This document shows positions 18,891-27,605 of a DNA stretch of 64,000 bases, piece after piece. The stretch is from NCBI RefSeq assembly GCF_013004645.1, contig NZ_JABEME010000004.1:1-64000 (forward strand). Direction: 5' to 3'. Position 1 is the first letter of the stretch; the number at the start of each line of letters is the position of its first letter. A program made the position numbers and the translations under genes. This DNA comes from Stenotrophomonas africana. Its GTDB lineage: Bacteria; Pseudomonadota; Gammaproteobacteria; Xanthomonadales; Xanthomonadaceae. The notes below the pieces were generated by a model that did no database searches, was not told the origin of the DNA, and saw nothing but the letters and a program-made list of their open reading frames with translations.

Positions 18891-19318
18891 TTGGTAGGTG
18901 CCAACCTTGGTTGGCACAACCCGTCAGCGTTCATGACCCCGGCAACAGCGTGCCAACCAAGGTTGGCACCTACCAGAGCTATGGCCTGGCGATGACCTGC
19001 TGTTGGTAGGTGCCAACTTTGGTTGGCACAATCCATCAGCGTTCATGACCCCGGCAACAGCGTGCCAACCAAGGTTGGCACCTACCAGAGCTATGGCCTG
19101 GTGATGACCTGCTGTTGGTGGGTGCCAACCTTGGTTGGCACAACCCGTCAGCGTTCATGACCCCGGCCACAGCGTGCCAACCAAGGTTGGCACCTACCAG
19201 AGCTATGGCCTGGCGATGACCTGCTGTTGGTGGGCGCCAACCTTGGTTGGCACAATCCATCAGCGTTCATGACCCCGGCAACAGCGTGCCAACCAAGGTT
19301 GGCAGCTACCAGAGCATG
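18891..19318. repeat. tandem array of 112-bp SMAG-dimer units
   Basis: Four units begin at 18891, 19003, 19115 and 19227, exactly 112 bp apart. Each unit has GGTAGGTGCCAACC..GGTTGGCAC, a 30-bp spacer with TCAGCGTTCATGACCCC, then GTGCCAACC..GGTTGGCACCTACC and a linker AGAGCTATGGCCTG. The fourth lacks the linker. Units differ at a few sites only. Confidence 0.9.
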
Positions 19319-19323
19319 TGCAG

Positions 19324-19884
19324 TCAGCTGGTCGCGCGCAGCGGCGCCATCTTCCACAACAACGCGCGGAACGGGGCCAGCAGGCACACGCCGATCGCCA
19401 GCTTCACCGCCAGGTCGCCTGCGGCCCAGCTCACCCACGGCAGCGCCGAACCGGCAAACGCGATCGACCAGAAAATGGTGGTATCCACCGTCGCGCTGCA
19501 GGTGGTGGCCACCATCGGCGCGCGCCACCAGCTGCCACGGCGCAGGCGGTCGAACACGGTGATGTCCAGCAGCTGCGCCACGATGAAGGCCGAACACGAA
19601 GCAATGGCGATGCGCGGCGTGGCAACCCATACCGACAGCAGCACCGCCACCAGGAAGCCGATCCACGCCACGCGGCGGGCGGGGCCCGGGCCGAAGCGGC
19701 GGTTGATGAGGTTGCTGACCAGGAACGCGACCGGGTAGCTGAAGGCACCCCAGGTCAGCCAATCGTTGATCGGGTACTGCACCAGTACGTTGGACAGCAG
19801 CACCACCGCGCCCATCGCCAGTACCGCCAGCACCAGGGCGCGGGCGGTCAGCGGGGCAAACACAGGGGCAGGGCGCACGGACAT
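19324..19884 (-). CDS. yhhQ: queuosine precursor transporter (VUT family)
   Basis: Inner-membrane protein of 186 residues with about six hydrophobic helices, of the DUF165/VUT family that imports preQ0/preQ1 for tRNA queuosine synthesis. Typical features are the polar SYPVAFLVSNLINRRFGP segment, ASCSAFIVAQLLDITVFDRLRR and a final DLAVKLAIG helix. The ATG at 19884 is preferred to a TTG at 19902. The gene ends beside the 112-bp repeat array and is transcribed alone. Confidence 0.85.
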   Translation of the reverse strand: MSVRPAPVFAPLTARALVLAVLAMGAVVLLSNVLVQYPINDWLTWGAFSYPVAFLVSNLINRRFGPGPARRVAWIGFLVAVLLSVWVATPRIAIASCSAFIVAQLLDITVFDRLRRGSWWRAPMVATTCSATVDTTIFWSIAFAGSALPWVSWAAGDLAVKLAIGVCLLAPFRALLWKMAPLRATS

Positions 19885-19959
19885 GGCGAGCCAGGGAGAC
19901 AAAGGGGATCGCCCATTATCCGCCCGGCCCGCGGCAAAGCCAAAACCGGTCGTTCAGCT

Positions 19960-20475
19960 TTACAGCGCTTCGCTCATCACGTCGCCGGCGGCGTAGGCGG
20001 TCGGCACATAGGCCAACGTCTGCCCCTGGGCGCCCTTTACGTTCCAGCCGGCACCGGCCGGGGTCGGCTCGAAGCGCACCTGCTGGCCGACCACGAACGC
20101 AGCCGTCGGATCTTCATCCTTCGGTGTTACCGGCCAGTGCAGGGTGGCGGTCTGGTCGGCCTTGTCCGGCACCTGCAGCTGCACCTGGCGCTCGCCCGCC
20201 TGCGTGGTCTCCACCTTCTTCACTTCCATCGGTGGCAGTGGCACGGCCTTGGTGCGCGCGGCCCGGCCGTTGCGCTCGCTGGCCTTGAACGGCGCTTTGG
20301 ACAGTTCGGACAGGCCCATCGAGGCCGCCAGTGGCAACGACAGCACCACGAACGACGTCACGATCACGCTGGCCTGGCTGCTGTTCAACTGCGGCGCGGC
20401 GCCGGCATGGACGGTGGGCACCACCAGTGCCGAAAGCAGCAGGGCAGTGGCGGGAACGCACAGGCAACGGAACAT
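19960..20475 (-). CDS. secreted protein, paralogue of the upstream neighbour
   Basis: Protein of 171 residues with a signal peptide ending VHAGAA and a second hydrophobic stretch near residues 37-52 (VIVTSFVVLSLPLAAS). Its C-terminal half aligns with the protein at 20508-21011 through PPMEV, VGQQVRFEPT, GW..K..QG and LAYVP. No enzyme motif is visible. It is the third gene of a minus-strand operon after the DUF2145 gene. Confidence 0.7.
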   Translation of the reverse strand: MFRCLCVPATALLLSALVVPTVHAGAAPQLNSSQASVIVTSFVVLSLPLAASMGLSELSKAPFKASERNGRAARTKAVPLPPMEVKKVETTQAGERQVQLQVPDKADQTATLHWPVTPKDEDPTAAFVVGQQVRFEPTPAGAGWNVKGAQGQTLAYVPTAYAAGDVMSEAL

Positions 20476-20507
20476 GGAGACCTCCTGGTCAGGATGGGGA
20501 CGGCGGC

Positions 20508-21011
20508 TCAGCGCCGGGTATCGAAGATGTCGCGCGGGCCGGTGGCCTCGGGCAGGTATTCCAGCGGGCGACCCTGGTTGTCCTTCAGCTGCCAGCCCTG
20601 GTCGTTGCCAGTGGGCTCGAAGTTCACGGTCTGGCCCACGGTGAACTGCACGGCGGGATCGCCGATGCCGCGCGGGTACTGCATCGAGGCGGTGTTCTGC
20701 GGGTTGTTGGCATCACGCAGCAGCACTTCGCGGCGGCCGTCGACGGTGGTGGCGATGGCGCTCACCTCCATCTGCGGCAGCTTGATCTGCTGCTGACGGG
20801 CCAACGGGCGACCCGCATCGGCCGCATCCTGCGCTTCCTGCGCTGCAGCCGCACGTGCCGAGGTGACCATCTGCGTGGACATCTCGAGGCTTGGCCCCTG
20901 CGGACCCGGGTCATGGATGATCACGATGCGGCGTTCGGCATGGGCGGCATTCGCGGCGAACAGGCTGGCGACGAACACCATCGACATTAGGGAAGGTAGC
21001 AGCGGACGCAT
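20508..21011 (-). CDS. secreted protein, paralogue of the downstream neighbour
   Basis: Protein of 167 residues with a signal peptide ending AAHAERR. The sequence PQMEV, DPAVQFTVGQTVNFEPT, GWQLKDNQG and LEYLPEA matches the neighbouring 19960-20475 gene, so the pair arose by tandem duplication. The ATG at 21011 is preceded by GAGGAGAA at ideal spacing, which fixes the start over a longer reading from 21068 that would overlap the DUF2145 gene. Function unknown. Confidence 0.75.
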   Translation of the reverse strand: MRPLLPSLMSMVFVASLFAANAAHAERRIVIIHDPGPQGPSLEMSTQMVTSARAAAAQEAQDAADAGRPLARQQQIKLPQMEVSAIATTVDGRREVLLRDANNPQNTASMQYPRGIGDPAVQFTVGQTVNFEPTGNDQGWQLKDNQGRPLEYLPEATGPRDIFDTRR

Positions 21012-21030
21012 GTCGTTCTCCTCGCGGGAT

Positions 21031-21882
21031 TCAGGGCGTGGCGGCAGCAGCACCGGCCACTGGCACATGGGGGATCACCAGTTCCTGCTGCAGCTGGCTG
21101 CGCTGGTGCAGGAAATCGAACACCGATTCCACCGTCACCACCGAATAGTTGCCGGAGATGCGTTCGCCGGCCGGATGGTCGGTGGTGGTGGCATTGGCCA
21201 CGAACAGGCGCGCACCCACGCGCTTGCCGAGGCCGATATGCAGCACGCTGGGCTGGTACTTCTGCTGGCGCAGCCACTGCTGCGCCTGTTCGCGCTTGAC
21301 GATGGCCGGCGCGCCTTCGGTCTGCGCCATCGCCGCGGCCAATACTTCCAGCACCCACTGGTTGGAGTTCTGGTAGTCGGTTGCGAACGGGTAGGCAACC
21401 ACGTTGTACCTGGTTTCGTGCAGCGCCTTGGGCTGGATCGAGGGTGACACCAGCATCGCCCGCAGTGCCGCACGCAACGGTGCCGACGGCACGCCGATGC
21501 GCAGGTCGGTATGGCCACCGCTCTCGCCGACGAAGTTGCCCAGCCCTTCGTGGTACAGCTGCGAGCTGTCGGTCTTGCAGCGGTTGAGCAGGTGCATCGC
21601 GCGCCAGCGGCCGTCGTCTTCGCGCAGCAGGAACGCCAGGTGGCTGTGGCGCAGGCCGTAGCGGCTCAGGTCCTGGCCACCGCGTGCGGCCACCACCACG
21701 TCCACATCGGGCAGCGCATCGAGACGCTCGGCGGTGGTCCAGGCCACGTCCAGCATCGCCGCCTGCGCGGCCACGCTCGGGTAGCGCTCGCGGCATTCGG
21801 TGCTGTTGGCCCAGGCCGGTGCAGTCACCAGCAGGCTGGCGATCAGCAGCACGGCGCGGGGCAGTCGGGAAAAACGATCCAT
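21031..21882 (-). CDS. DUF2145 family secreted protein
   Basis: Protein of 283 residues with a signal peptide ending AWANS. The conserved DUF2145 pattern is visible: ARGGQDLSRYGLRHSHLAF, then WRAMHLLNRCKTDSSQLY and GLGNFVG. The family is of unknown function; the conserved Cys, His and Ser suggest an enzyme, possibly a thiol hydrolase, but this is inference. It leads a compact operon with two paralogous secreted proteins (20 and 33 bp gaps). Confidence 0.78.
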   Translation of the reverse strand: MDRFSRLPRAVLLIASLLVTAPAWANSTECRERYPSVAAQAAMLDVAWTTAERLDALPDVDVVVAARGGQDLSRYGLRHSHLAFLLREDDGRWRAMHLLNRCKTDSSQLYHEGLGNFVGESGGHTDLRIGVPSAPLRAALRAMLVSPSIQPKALHETRYNVVAYPFATDYQNSNQWVLEVLAAAMAQTEGAPAIVKREQAQQWLRQQKYQPSVLHIGLGKRVGARLFVANATTTDHPAGERISGNYSVVTVESVFDFLHQRSQLQQELVIPHVPVAGAAAATP

Positions 21883-21930
21883 GTCGGTACCTTCAGCGGC
21901 GGGCAGGCCCGCGCGCCGATCATACGCTGC

Positions 21931-22161
21931 TCAGCGCAGCGGACGGTCCACGCCCTTGCGCTTGAGCTCGCGGTCGCAGGCTTCGCTGATCGGCGCGATC
22001 GGCAGCGGCGGGCGTTCGCCCGTCTTCGGATCTCGCAGCGCCGGCTGCTCGCGGTATGCATCCAGCTGCTGCTGGCACTGGTAGGAAATCGGATCCAGCT
22101 CGGTGGGCGAGGTGGAGCAGGCAGCGAGCAGGGCCAGGGGCAGCAGGAGCAGGGTGCGCAT
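21931..22161 (-). CDS. small lipoprotein
   Basis: Protein of 76 residues with a lipobox LLAAC (Cys15) and a hydrophilic remainder containing two further cysteines (YQCQQQ and SEACDREL). Membrane-anchored small protein of unknown function, 48 bp upstream of the DUF2145 operon and on the same strand. Confidence 0.68.
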   Translation of the reverse strand: MRTLLLLPLALLAACSTSPTELDPISYQCQQQLDAYREQPALRDPKTGERPPLPIAPISEACDRELKRKGVDRPLR

Positions 22162-22323
22162 GAAGACGTTCAGCGTGATGGGGGAGGCTGGACTCTAACG
22201 GTGCGGGCGGATCGAAATGTTCAGAAATCGCTGCGCATCGGGGTAACGGAGGGCCGGACCCGGCGGGGGGCTTGGGCCATGTTGGGCGCTGGGCCACGGC
22301 GGAGGGGCTTGGGCCACGGCGGG

Positions 22324-22410
22324 GTAGAGTCGACTGTTAGTCGACTGCCGTTGGCGGTATGGCTGAAAACCCCGCGCTGCGCGCGGTAGTCGACTAACAG
22401 TCGACTCTAC
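22324..22410. repeat. SMAG pair overlapping a stop codon
   Basis: GTAGAGTCGACTGTTAGTCGACTGC and its inverted copy ending TAACAGTCGACTCTAC. The right-hand CTAC (22407-22410) supplies the TAG stop of the ELM1-like gene. Confidence 0.85.
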
Positions 22411-23402
22411 AACTCCTTCGCTCTTTTCCCGGGCTCTTGCGAAAAGCCAAGCCGCGCTTTCAGTTCCGCCGCCACCCGCGCGGTCTCGCGCAATGGCTCG
22501 ATGCGGTCGTACTGCCAGTCCAGCCAGTGCGCCTGCAGCCGCCCGCGCTCGCGCAGCTGCTGCTGGAAGCGCGCCAACCGGCCTTGCGCGGTATCGGCCA
22601 GCGCCACCATCACCGGCATGCGCGTGGCGCAGGCTTCGGACAGCAGGTTCACCGAATCGGGCGAGACCACCACGCGGTTGGCCCAGCCGAGCAGGCCGCC
22701 GTAAGGATTCGTACCGTCGCCGCCATCGCCCCAGATCACGTGCGGCAGGTCGGCGAAGGTCGCTCGCAGAATCTCGGCCAGCGCCGGCGGCGTGCGTCGC
22801 GAGGTGGTGGCCAGCAGGCTGCCGCCCTCGCTGCGGATCTGCTCGGCCAGTGCCCGGAACACGCCCACCATCGCGGTCTCATCCCAAGGCGCCAGCGGCG
22901 TCGGCCCGCCCACCAGCAGCGCGGTGCGCGGGCCGGGCAGGGTGCTGAAGCCTGCGAACGCGGCGCGGCCCCAGGCCAGCCAGTCATCGTCCACCGGGTT
23001 GAGGCTGCCGAGCAGGGTCAACACGTTGCTGCCACGCAGGGCATCGTGTTCGGGCACCACCACCACATCCCAGTGGCGGGCGTTGATGCGCGGGTCGAGG
23101 ATCTGCACCACCTGGCTGCCACGCGCGCGCAGCACACGCAGCGCGCCAGCGGCCTGACGGCCACAGCCGATCGCCAGCGGCGGCGCCTCGGCCGCCAGTG
23201 TCGTGAAGGCCTCGCCGTAGCCGTTCACATCAGCGGGCAGCCGCCGCGGCGACAGCCAGCGCCAGGGTGCGCGGGGCTGCAGGACCAGCGGCCGATGGGT
23301 GCCCTGGCGCAGCGCAGAGGCCAGCGCGACCGCCTGGCGGACATTGCCCGCACGGCCGTCCGTGACCGTCCAGGGCGCACTCGATCGTTTCACCTGTGGC
23401 AT
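22407..23402 (-). CDS. ELM1/GtrOC1-like family protein
   Basis: Protein of 331 residues resembling the ELM1-type family (named after a plant mitochondrial fission factor), which has a GT-B glycosyltransferase-like fold. Family traits seen are WTVTDGRAGN near the N-terminus, LIGG-type VGGPT, SRRTP and the WANRVVVSPDSVNLLSEAC segment with a sugar-nucleotide-site look. In bacteria it is often near lipopolysaccharide genes, which is not the case here. The stop codon TAG is part of a SMAG element. Confidence 0.78.
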   Translation of the reverse strand: MPQVKRSSAPWTVTDGRAGNVRQAVALASALRQGTHRPLVLQPRAPWRWLSPRRLPADVNGYGEAFTTLAAEAPPLAIGCGRQAAGALRVLRARGSQVVQILDPRINARHWDVVVVPEHDALRGSNVLTLLGSLNPVDDDWLAWGRAAFAGFSTLPGPRTALLVGGPTPLAPWDETAMVGVFRALAEQIRSEGGSLLATTSRRTPPALAEILRATFADLPHVIWGDGGDGTNPYGGLLGWANRVVVSPDSVNLLSEACATRMPVMVALADTAQGRLARFQQQLRERGRLQAHWLDWQYDRIEPLRETARVAAELKARLGFSQEPGKRAKEL

Positions 23403-23523
23403 TAATTCGTTTCAGCCCTGCTGGGTGTTGCAACAGTCGCGACACTCTACACTGCGGCTCGTCGATTCGCCCCGCGCCGCCCGCGGGCACTGACCTTCCC
23501 TTCGCCGCCCTGGAGATCCACCG

Positions 23524-24114
23524 ATGTCCCACGCGCTCGACGCTGCTGCCCTCGACCAGCTGTTCCGTACGGCCCGCACCCAGAACGCTTTCCTCGACAA
23601 GCCGGTCCCGGCCAGCTTGCTGCAGGAACTGTACGACCTGGTGAAGTGGGGCCCGACGGCTGCCAACACCACGCCGGCCCGCTTCGTCTTCGTCACCTCG
23701 AAGGAAGCCAAGGCCAAGCTGGCCCCGGCCCTGTCCGAAGGCAACCACGACAAGACCATGGCTGCCCCGGTCACCGCCATCATCGGCTTCGACCTGGACT
23801 TCCACGAGAAGCTGCCGTACCTGTTCCCGCACACCGATGCCAAGGCCTGGTTCGATGGCCCGCAGGAAGGCCGCCACGAAGCCGCCCTCCGCAACGGCAG
23901 CCTGCAGGGCGCCTACCTGATCCTGGCCGCGCGCGCGCTGGGCCTGGATGCCGGCCCGATGTCGGGCTTCGATGCGGCCAAGGTGGACGAAGCCTTCTTC
24001 GCCGGCACCTCCATCAAGTCGAATTTCCTGGTCAACCTGGGTTACGGTGACCCGGCGGGCCTGTTCCCGCGTCTGCCGCGCCTGTCGTTCGACGAAGCGG
24101 CGCGCATCGCGTAA
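23524..24114 (+). CDS. malonic semialdehyde reductase/RutE-like nitroreductase
   Basis: FMN-dependent NADH/NADPH oxidoreductase of 196 residues in the HadB/RutE branch of the nitroreductase superfamily. Signatures are the N-terminal flavin segment RTQNAF, the [17 protein letters not shown] motif and C-terminal LVNLGYGD. RutE reduces malonic semialdehyde in uracil degradation, but no rut genes are nearby, so the substrate may differ. It is followed by the YceI gene at 75 bp. Confidence 0.85.
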   Translation: MSHALDAAALDQLFRTARTQNAFLDKPVPASLLQELYDLVKWGPTAANTTPARFVFVTSKEAKAKLAPALSEGNHDKTMAAPVTAIIGFDLDFHEKLPYLFPHTDAKAWFDGPQEGRHEAALRNGSLQGAYLILAARALGLDAGPMSGFDAAKVDEAFFAGTSIKSNFLVNLGYGDPAGLFPRLPRLSFDEAARIA

Positions 24115-24189
24115 GTCGCTGTATCGGTTTCGGGCCGTCACCTTGGCGGCCCCTGTTGTCCCCACCCTACGATCCGGAGAGTTCCTGAG

Positions 24190-24897
24190 ATGAGCGCCAC
24201 CCGTAAACTGCTGCTGCCGCTGGCCCTGACCCTGGCCATCGCCGCCTGCTCCAAGCCGGCCGACACCGCTGCCCCGGCTGCCGATGCCGCGGCCCCGGCC
24301 ACCACCGAGCAGGCTGCCACCCCGGCCGCCGATGCCGCTGCTGCTGCGCCGGCCGCCGAAGCGATCAAGATCGCCTCGGGCACCTACAAGCTGGACCCGA
24401 GCCACACCGACGTGCTGGCGCAGTGGAGCCACTTCGGCTTCTCCAACCCCAGCGCGCACTTCGGCAACGTCGAAGGCACCCTGGTGTACAACGCCGAAGA
24501 CGTGACCAAGTCCACCGTGGAAGTGAAGCTGCCGCTGAGCGGCCTGAACAGCTTCACCGCCAAGTTCGACGAGCACCTGAAGAGCGCCGACTTCTTCGAC
24601 GCCGCCAAGTTCGCCGATGCCACCTTCAAGAGCACCAAGGTGGAAGCGGCCGGCACCAACAAGCTGACCGTCACCGGTGACCTGACCATCAAGGGCATCA
24701 CCAAGCCGGTCACCCTGGACGTCACCGTCAACGGCGGCGGCGAGCACCCGATGGCCAAGGTTCCGGCGGCTGGCTTCGATGCCACCGCCACCCTGAAGCG
24801 CAGCGATTTCGGCGTCGGCGCCTATGCCCCGAACGTCAGCGATGAAGTGAAGATCCGCATCACCACCGAAGCCACCGGCGAAAAGCCGGCGGCTTGA
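24190..24897 (+). CDS. YceI-family lipoprotein
   Basis: Protein of 235 residues: lipobox AIAAC (Cys21), an Ala/Pro-rich linker (about 22-62) and a complete YceI lipocalin-like beta-barrel starting at GTYKLDPSHTDVLAQWSHFGFS, read as that family's isoprenoid-binding domain. YceI proteins bind long polyisoprenoid chains in the periplasm. The lipoprotein form with a long linker would tether the barrel to a membrane. A strong terminator follows. Confidence 0.88.
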   Translation: MSATRKLLLPLALTLAIAACSKPADTAAPAADAAAPATTEQAATPAADAAAAAPAAEAIKIASGTYKLDPSHTDVLAQWSHFGFSNPSAHFGNVEGTLVYNAEDVTKSTVEVKLPLSGLNSFTAKFDEHLKSADFFDAAKFADATFKSTKVEAAGTNKLTVTGDLTIKGITKPVTLDVTVNGGGEHPMAKVPAAGFDATATLKRSDFGVGAYAPNVSDEVKIRITTEATGEKPAA

Positions 24898-24927
24898 TGT
24901 ATCCAACTCACTCGTCGTGAGAAGGCA

Positions 24928-24958
24928 GAAGGCCCGCTGAAAAGCGGGCCTTCTTTTT
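24928..24958 (+). terminator. Rho-independent terminator after the YceI gene
   Basis: GAAGGCCCGCT and AGCGGGCCTTC around GAAA, followed by five T. Confidence 0.9.
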
Positions 24959-25019
24959 GGGATTGCAATCCGCGTCGATGGCGCGTGGGAACTCCGCACT
25001 GCGCGGAAAACCTGCCTTG

Positions 25020-25104
25020 GTAGAGTCGACTGTTAGTCGACTGCTCTTCGCGGGATGCCGAAACCCCGCGCTGCGCGCGATAGTCGACTAACAGTCGACT
25101 CTAC
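25020..25104. repeat. SMAG pair
   Basis: GTAGAGTCGACTGTTAGTCGAC and its inverted copy TCGACTAACAGTCGACTCTAC; nearly identical to the pairs at 22324 and 55253. Confidence 0.85.
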
Positions 25105-25179
25105 CGCTGGTCGGTTCGGTCACGCGCTGGTCGGTTCCATCACGCGCTGGTCAGTTCCATCACATCGTGCGCAGCGCGC

Positions 25180-25581
25180 TCAGCGCAACGCGCCCAACCA
25201 TGCCACGCATGCTTCGCTCGGGCTCTGCTTGGCCTTCACCGTCATGCCGCTCACGCGCACGAAGGTCTGCGCGGCCTGCGCCACCACCTGGCGTGCGATC
25301 AGCGCCGCCTGCTTGGTCGCGGCCTGCTGCTTGCGCAGCTGCACGATGTGCACCGAAGGCCGGCCCACCGGCGCGTACTTCTGGTCGCGGCGCAGTACAT
25401 CGGCCACCTGCGCCACTTCGAATTCGGCCTGCAGGTAGCGGTGCTGTGCCTCCACCAGCTCACGCAGCGGCGCGCGCAACGCAGCGGTGTCGGCGAAGGC
25501 GGCCAGTGCCGCATCGCAGGCGGCGTCATCGGCAAAGCGGGTACGCAGCGCGTCCACGCTGGCCAGGGTCAGTTTGGCCAT
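25180..25581 (-). CDS. hypothetical helical cytoplasmic protein
   Basis: Protein of 133 residues, Ala-rich and predicted mostly helical, with no signal peptide and one cysteine near each end. A segment LRRDQKYAPVGRPSVHIVQLRKQQAATK stands out but only its short core VGRPSVHIVQ is distinctive. I do not recognise a family. Codon use matches the GC-rich neighbours, so it is likely a real gene. It stands alone between two SMAG pairs. Confidence 0.6.
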   Translation of the reverse strand: MAKLTLASVDALRTRFADDAACDAALAAFADTAALRAPLRELVEAQHRYLQAEFEVAQVADVLRRDQKYAPVGRPSVHIVQLRKQQAATKQAALIARQVVAQAAQTFVRVSGMTVKAKQSPSEACVAWLGALR

Positions 25582-25663
25582 GTGGGCCTCGTTGCTGCAG
25601 GAAAGGAGCGCGATTGTCGCATTGGTTGGCGGCTGACGCGTTGAACCGGGCGGCGGAATACCT

Positions 25664-25755
25664 GTAGAGCCGAGCCCACGCTCGGCTCATCGCGCGCAGC
25701 GCGAGGGTTCACCGATCGCGGAACGAAGAGCAGCCGAGCATGGGCTCGGCTCTAC
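25664..25755. repeat. SMAG pair
   Basis: GTAGAGCCGAGC..GCTCGGCT and AGCCGAGC..GCTCGGCTCTAC, with a GCGCGCAGCGCG core between them; ends 34 bp before the next start codon. Confidence 0.85.
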
Positions 25756-25789
25756 AATGGCCCGCTTTTCATCCACGGAAGGAAGACCC

Positions 25790-26623
25790 ATGCAGGACGC
25801 GCAGTACTGGTTGAACGAATTCTGGTCGGGCCTGAGCCTGCTCGACCTAGTGGGCGGCAGCCTGCTCGGCACGTTGTTTGGCCTGGCGCTGGGCATCCTC
25901 GGCTGGCGCTGGCTGCACCGCCGGGGTTGGTTGCAGCGGCGCAAGCGCTGGCATCACTGGCTGCTGGCCAGCTACGTGGTGCTGCTGCCGCTGGCCACCG
26001 CCTTCTTCGGGCTGCAGTTGGGCTTCACCGCCGGTGCGCACCGCGCGCTGTTCAAGCAGCTCGATCATTTCCAGCCGCACCTGCAGACCCTGGTGGAAGG
26101 CTGGAGCGAAGGCTTCACCGACTCGCTGGACGACCCGCGCATGCGCGAGGCATTGCGCAGCGAGGGCACGGTGGGCGATGTGGCCGACACCATCGCCTCG
26201 GCCTATCTCAGCGAACATCCGTTGCCCGGTCTTGATCGTCTTGGCAACGGCCCGTTGGCGCGCGGCACCGGTTGGGTGATCGGCAAGGTGCGCGAAGGCC
26301 TGCTGCGCGGCATGGTGGAAGACACGCTGGTGGACAAGGCCGGCACGGTCGGCCTGGAGCCCAAGGTGGTGCGTGAGGCGCTGACCATGCATGTGAATGA
26401 GCTGCTGCACACCCGTGGCGTGCTGCGGCTGGTGAAGGCGCAGATCAACGGCATGATGCCCGGCGTGTATTTCGGGTTGCTGTTGCCGCTGCTGATCATC
26501 GCGCTGCTGGTGGCGCTGGAGATCTGGGCCGCGCAGCGGTTCGGGTGGGCGGGGCAGGTGGCCAAGCCGCCGGTCGCGGTCACTCCTGTAGAGCCGAGCC
26601 CATGCTCGGCTCATCGCGCATAG
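25790..26623 (+). CDS. inner-membrane protein of unknown function
   Basis: Protein of 277 residues with three hydrophobic segments: near residues 16-40 (LVGGSLLGTLFGLALGILG), 57-80 and 227-248, the last being very hydrophobic (VYFGLLLPLLIIALLVALEI). The middle is a soluble helical domain. GGAAGGAAG precedes the ATG at 25790. The last dozen residues (from PVEPSPCSAHRA) are encoded by a SMAG element, so the native C-terminus has probably been lengthened or replaced by repeat insertion. No family is recognised. Confidence 0.72.
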   Translation: MQDAQYWLNEFWSGLSLLDLVGGSLLGTLFGLALGILGWRWLHRRGWLQRRKRWHHWLLASYVVLLPLATAFFGLQLGFTAGAHRALFKQLDHFQPHLQTLVEGWSEGFTDSLDDPRMREALRSEGTVGDVADTIASAYLSEHPLPGLDRLGNGPLARGTGWVIGKVREGLLRGMVEDTLVDKAGTVGLEPKVVREALTMHVNELLHTRGVLRLVKAQINGMMPGVYFGLLLPLLIIALLVALEIWAAQRFGWAGQVAKPPVAVTPVEPSPCSAHRA

Positions 26624-26739
26624 CGCGATGGGTCCATCGGTGGCCGAGCGGAGAGCAGCCGAGCGTGGGCTCGGCTCTACACAATCAAGGGCATGCGGAC
26701 CAACGGTCCGCACCCACCAAGCAGGGTCCGCATCCACCG
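26588..26739. repeat. SMAG pair overlapping a coding end, plus degraded copies
   Basis: GTAGAGCCGAGCC..GCTCGGCT and AGCCGAGCGTGGGCTCGGCTCTAC (26588-26680). A GCGGACC/GGTCCGC variant with CCACC end follows at 26695-26718, then a partial copy. Confidence 0.8.
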
Positions 26740-26748
26740 GCTGCCCGG

Positions 26749-27546
26749 TCAATCGCCGTCGGTTTCGTCCGGGTGCGCCTTCCAGTAGCCGGTCGAGCGG
26801 ATCCAGTCGCGCGGCACGCCCAGATGGCCTTCGATGAACTTGCGCATCATCCGGGCGCGGCGCGATTCGGTGGCGATCCAGTAGAAGACATCGCCGTCCG
26901 GTGCCTCGAAGTCGGTCAGCATGTCTTCCAGCAGCGTGCTGCTTGCTGCCGGGAAGCCGTTGCGCTCCAGCCAGTGGATGCGCACGTTCTCGTACTGCGG
27001 CAGGTCCTGGCGTTCGGCCTCGTCGCTCACTTCAATGAAGGCCTGCACCTCGGCACCGTCCGGCAGCACGTCCAGCCAGCGGGCGATGGCCGGCAGCGCG
27101 GTTTCATCGCCGATCAGCACATAGGCGTCGTAGCTGTCGGCCACCACGAACGAACCGCGCGGGCCACCGATTACCAGCACGTCGCCCGGCTGCGCGCGTT
27201 CGGCCCACGGCCCGGCAATGCCCTGGTCGTGCAGCACGAAGTCGATGGCCAGCTCGCCGGTCTCGTGGTCCCACCAGCGCGGGGTGTAGTCGCGGGCGGG
27301 CGAGGGCTCCTTGCCGTCCGGGTAGCTGCGGCCTTCGGCGGTCAGCACCGGCAGCACCATCTCGCCCGCAGCGTTGGGGAAGAACAGCTTGATGTGGTCG
27401 TCGGCGCCGGGCGAATCGAAGCCGGCCAGCGCGTCGCCGCCCAGCACCACGCGGCGCATGTGCGGGGTGACTTCTTCGGTGCGCAGCACGGTCAGTTCAC
27501 GGAAGCGCACATCCAGGCGCAGGCGCGTGTTGTTATGTTCGGTCAT
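26749..27546 (-). CDS. siderophore-interacting ferric reductase (ViuB/NfeF type)
   Basis: FAD-binding siderophore-interacting protein of 265 residues. It would reduce ferric siderophores in the cytoplasm with NAD(P)H to release iron. Visible are the flavin-binding SYPDGKEPSPARDYTPRWW region with the R-x-Y-T core (RDYTPR), GPRGSF for the FAD diphosphate, GDETALPAIARWL, and the C-terminal GYWKAHPDE tail typical of the family. It lies 59 bp after the PadR gene on the same strand, the arrangement of the E. coli YqjI/YqjH pair in function though there they are divergent. Confidence 0.88.
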   Translation of the reverse strand: MTEHNNTRLRLDVRFRELTVLRTEEVTPHMRRVVLGGDALAGFDSPGADDHIKLFFPNAAGEMVLPVLTAEGRSYPDGKEPSPARDYTPRWWDHETGELAIDFVLHDQGIAGPWAERAQPGDVLVIGGPRGSFVVADSYDAYVLIGDETALPAIARWLDVLPDGAEVQAFIEVSDEAERQDLPQYENVRIHWLERNGFPAASSTLLEDMLTDFEAPDGDVFYWIATESRRARMMRKFIEGHLGVPRDWIRSTGYWKAHPDETDGD

Positions 27547-27605
27547 GGGGTTACCTGTAAAGGTGTCGCGCGGGGGCGCGCGGCGTAGGGGAGACCTGGC
27601 TGGAT

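Noticed and set aside
18891..19318. CRISPR array
   Set aside because: The period is 112 bp, the spacers are identical to each other, and the repeats are SMAG palindromes; no cas genes are present.
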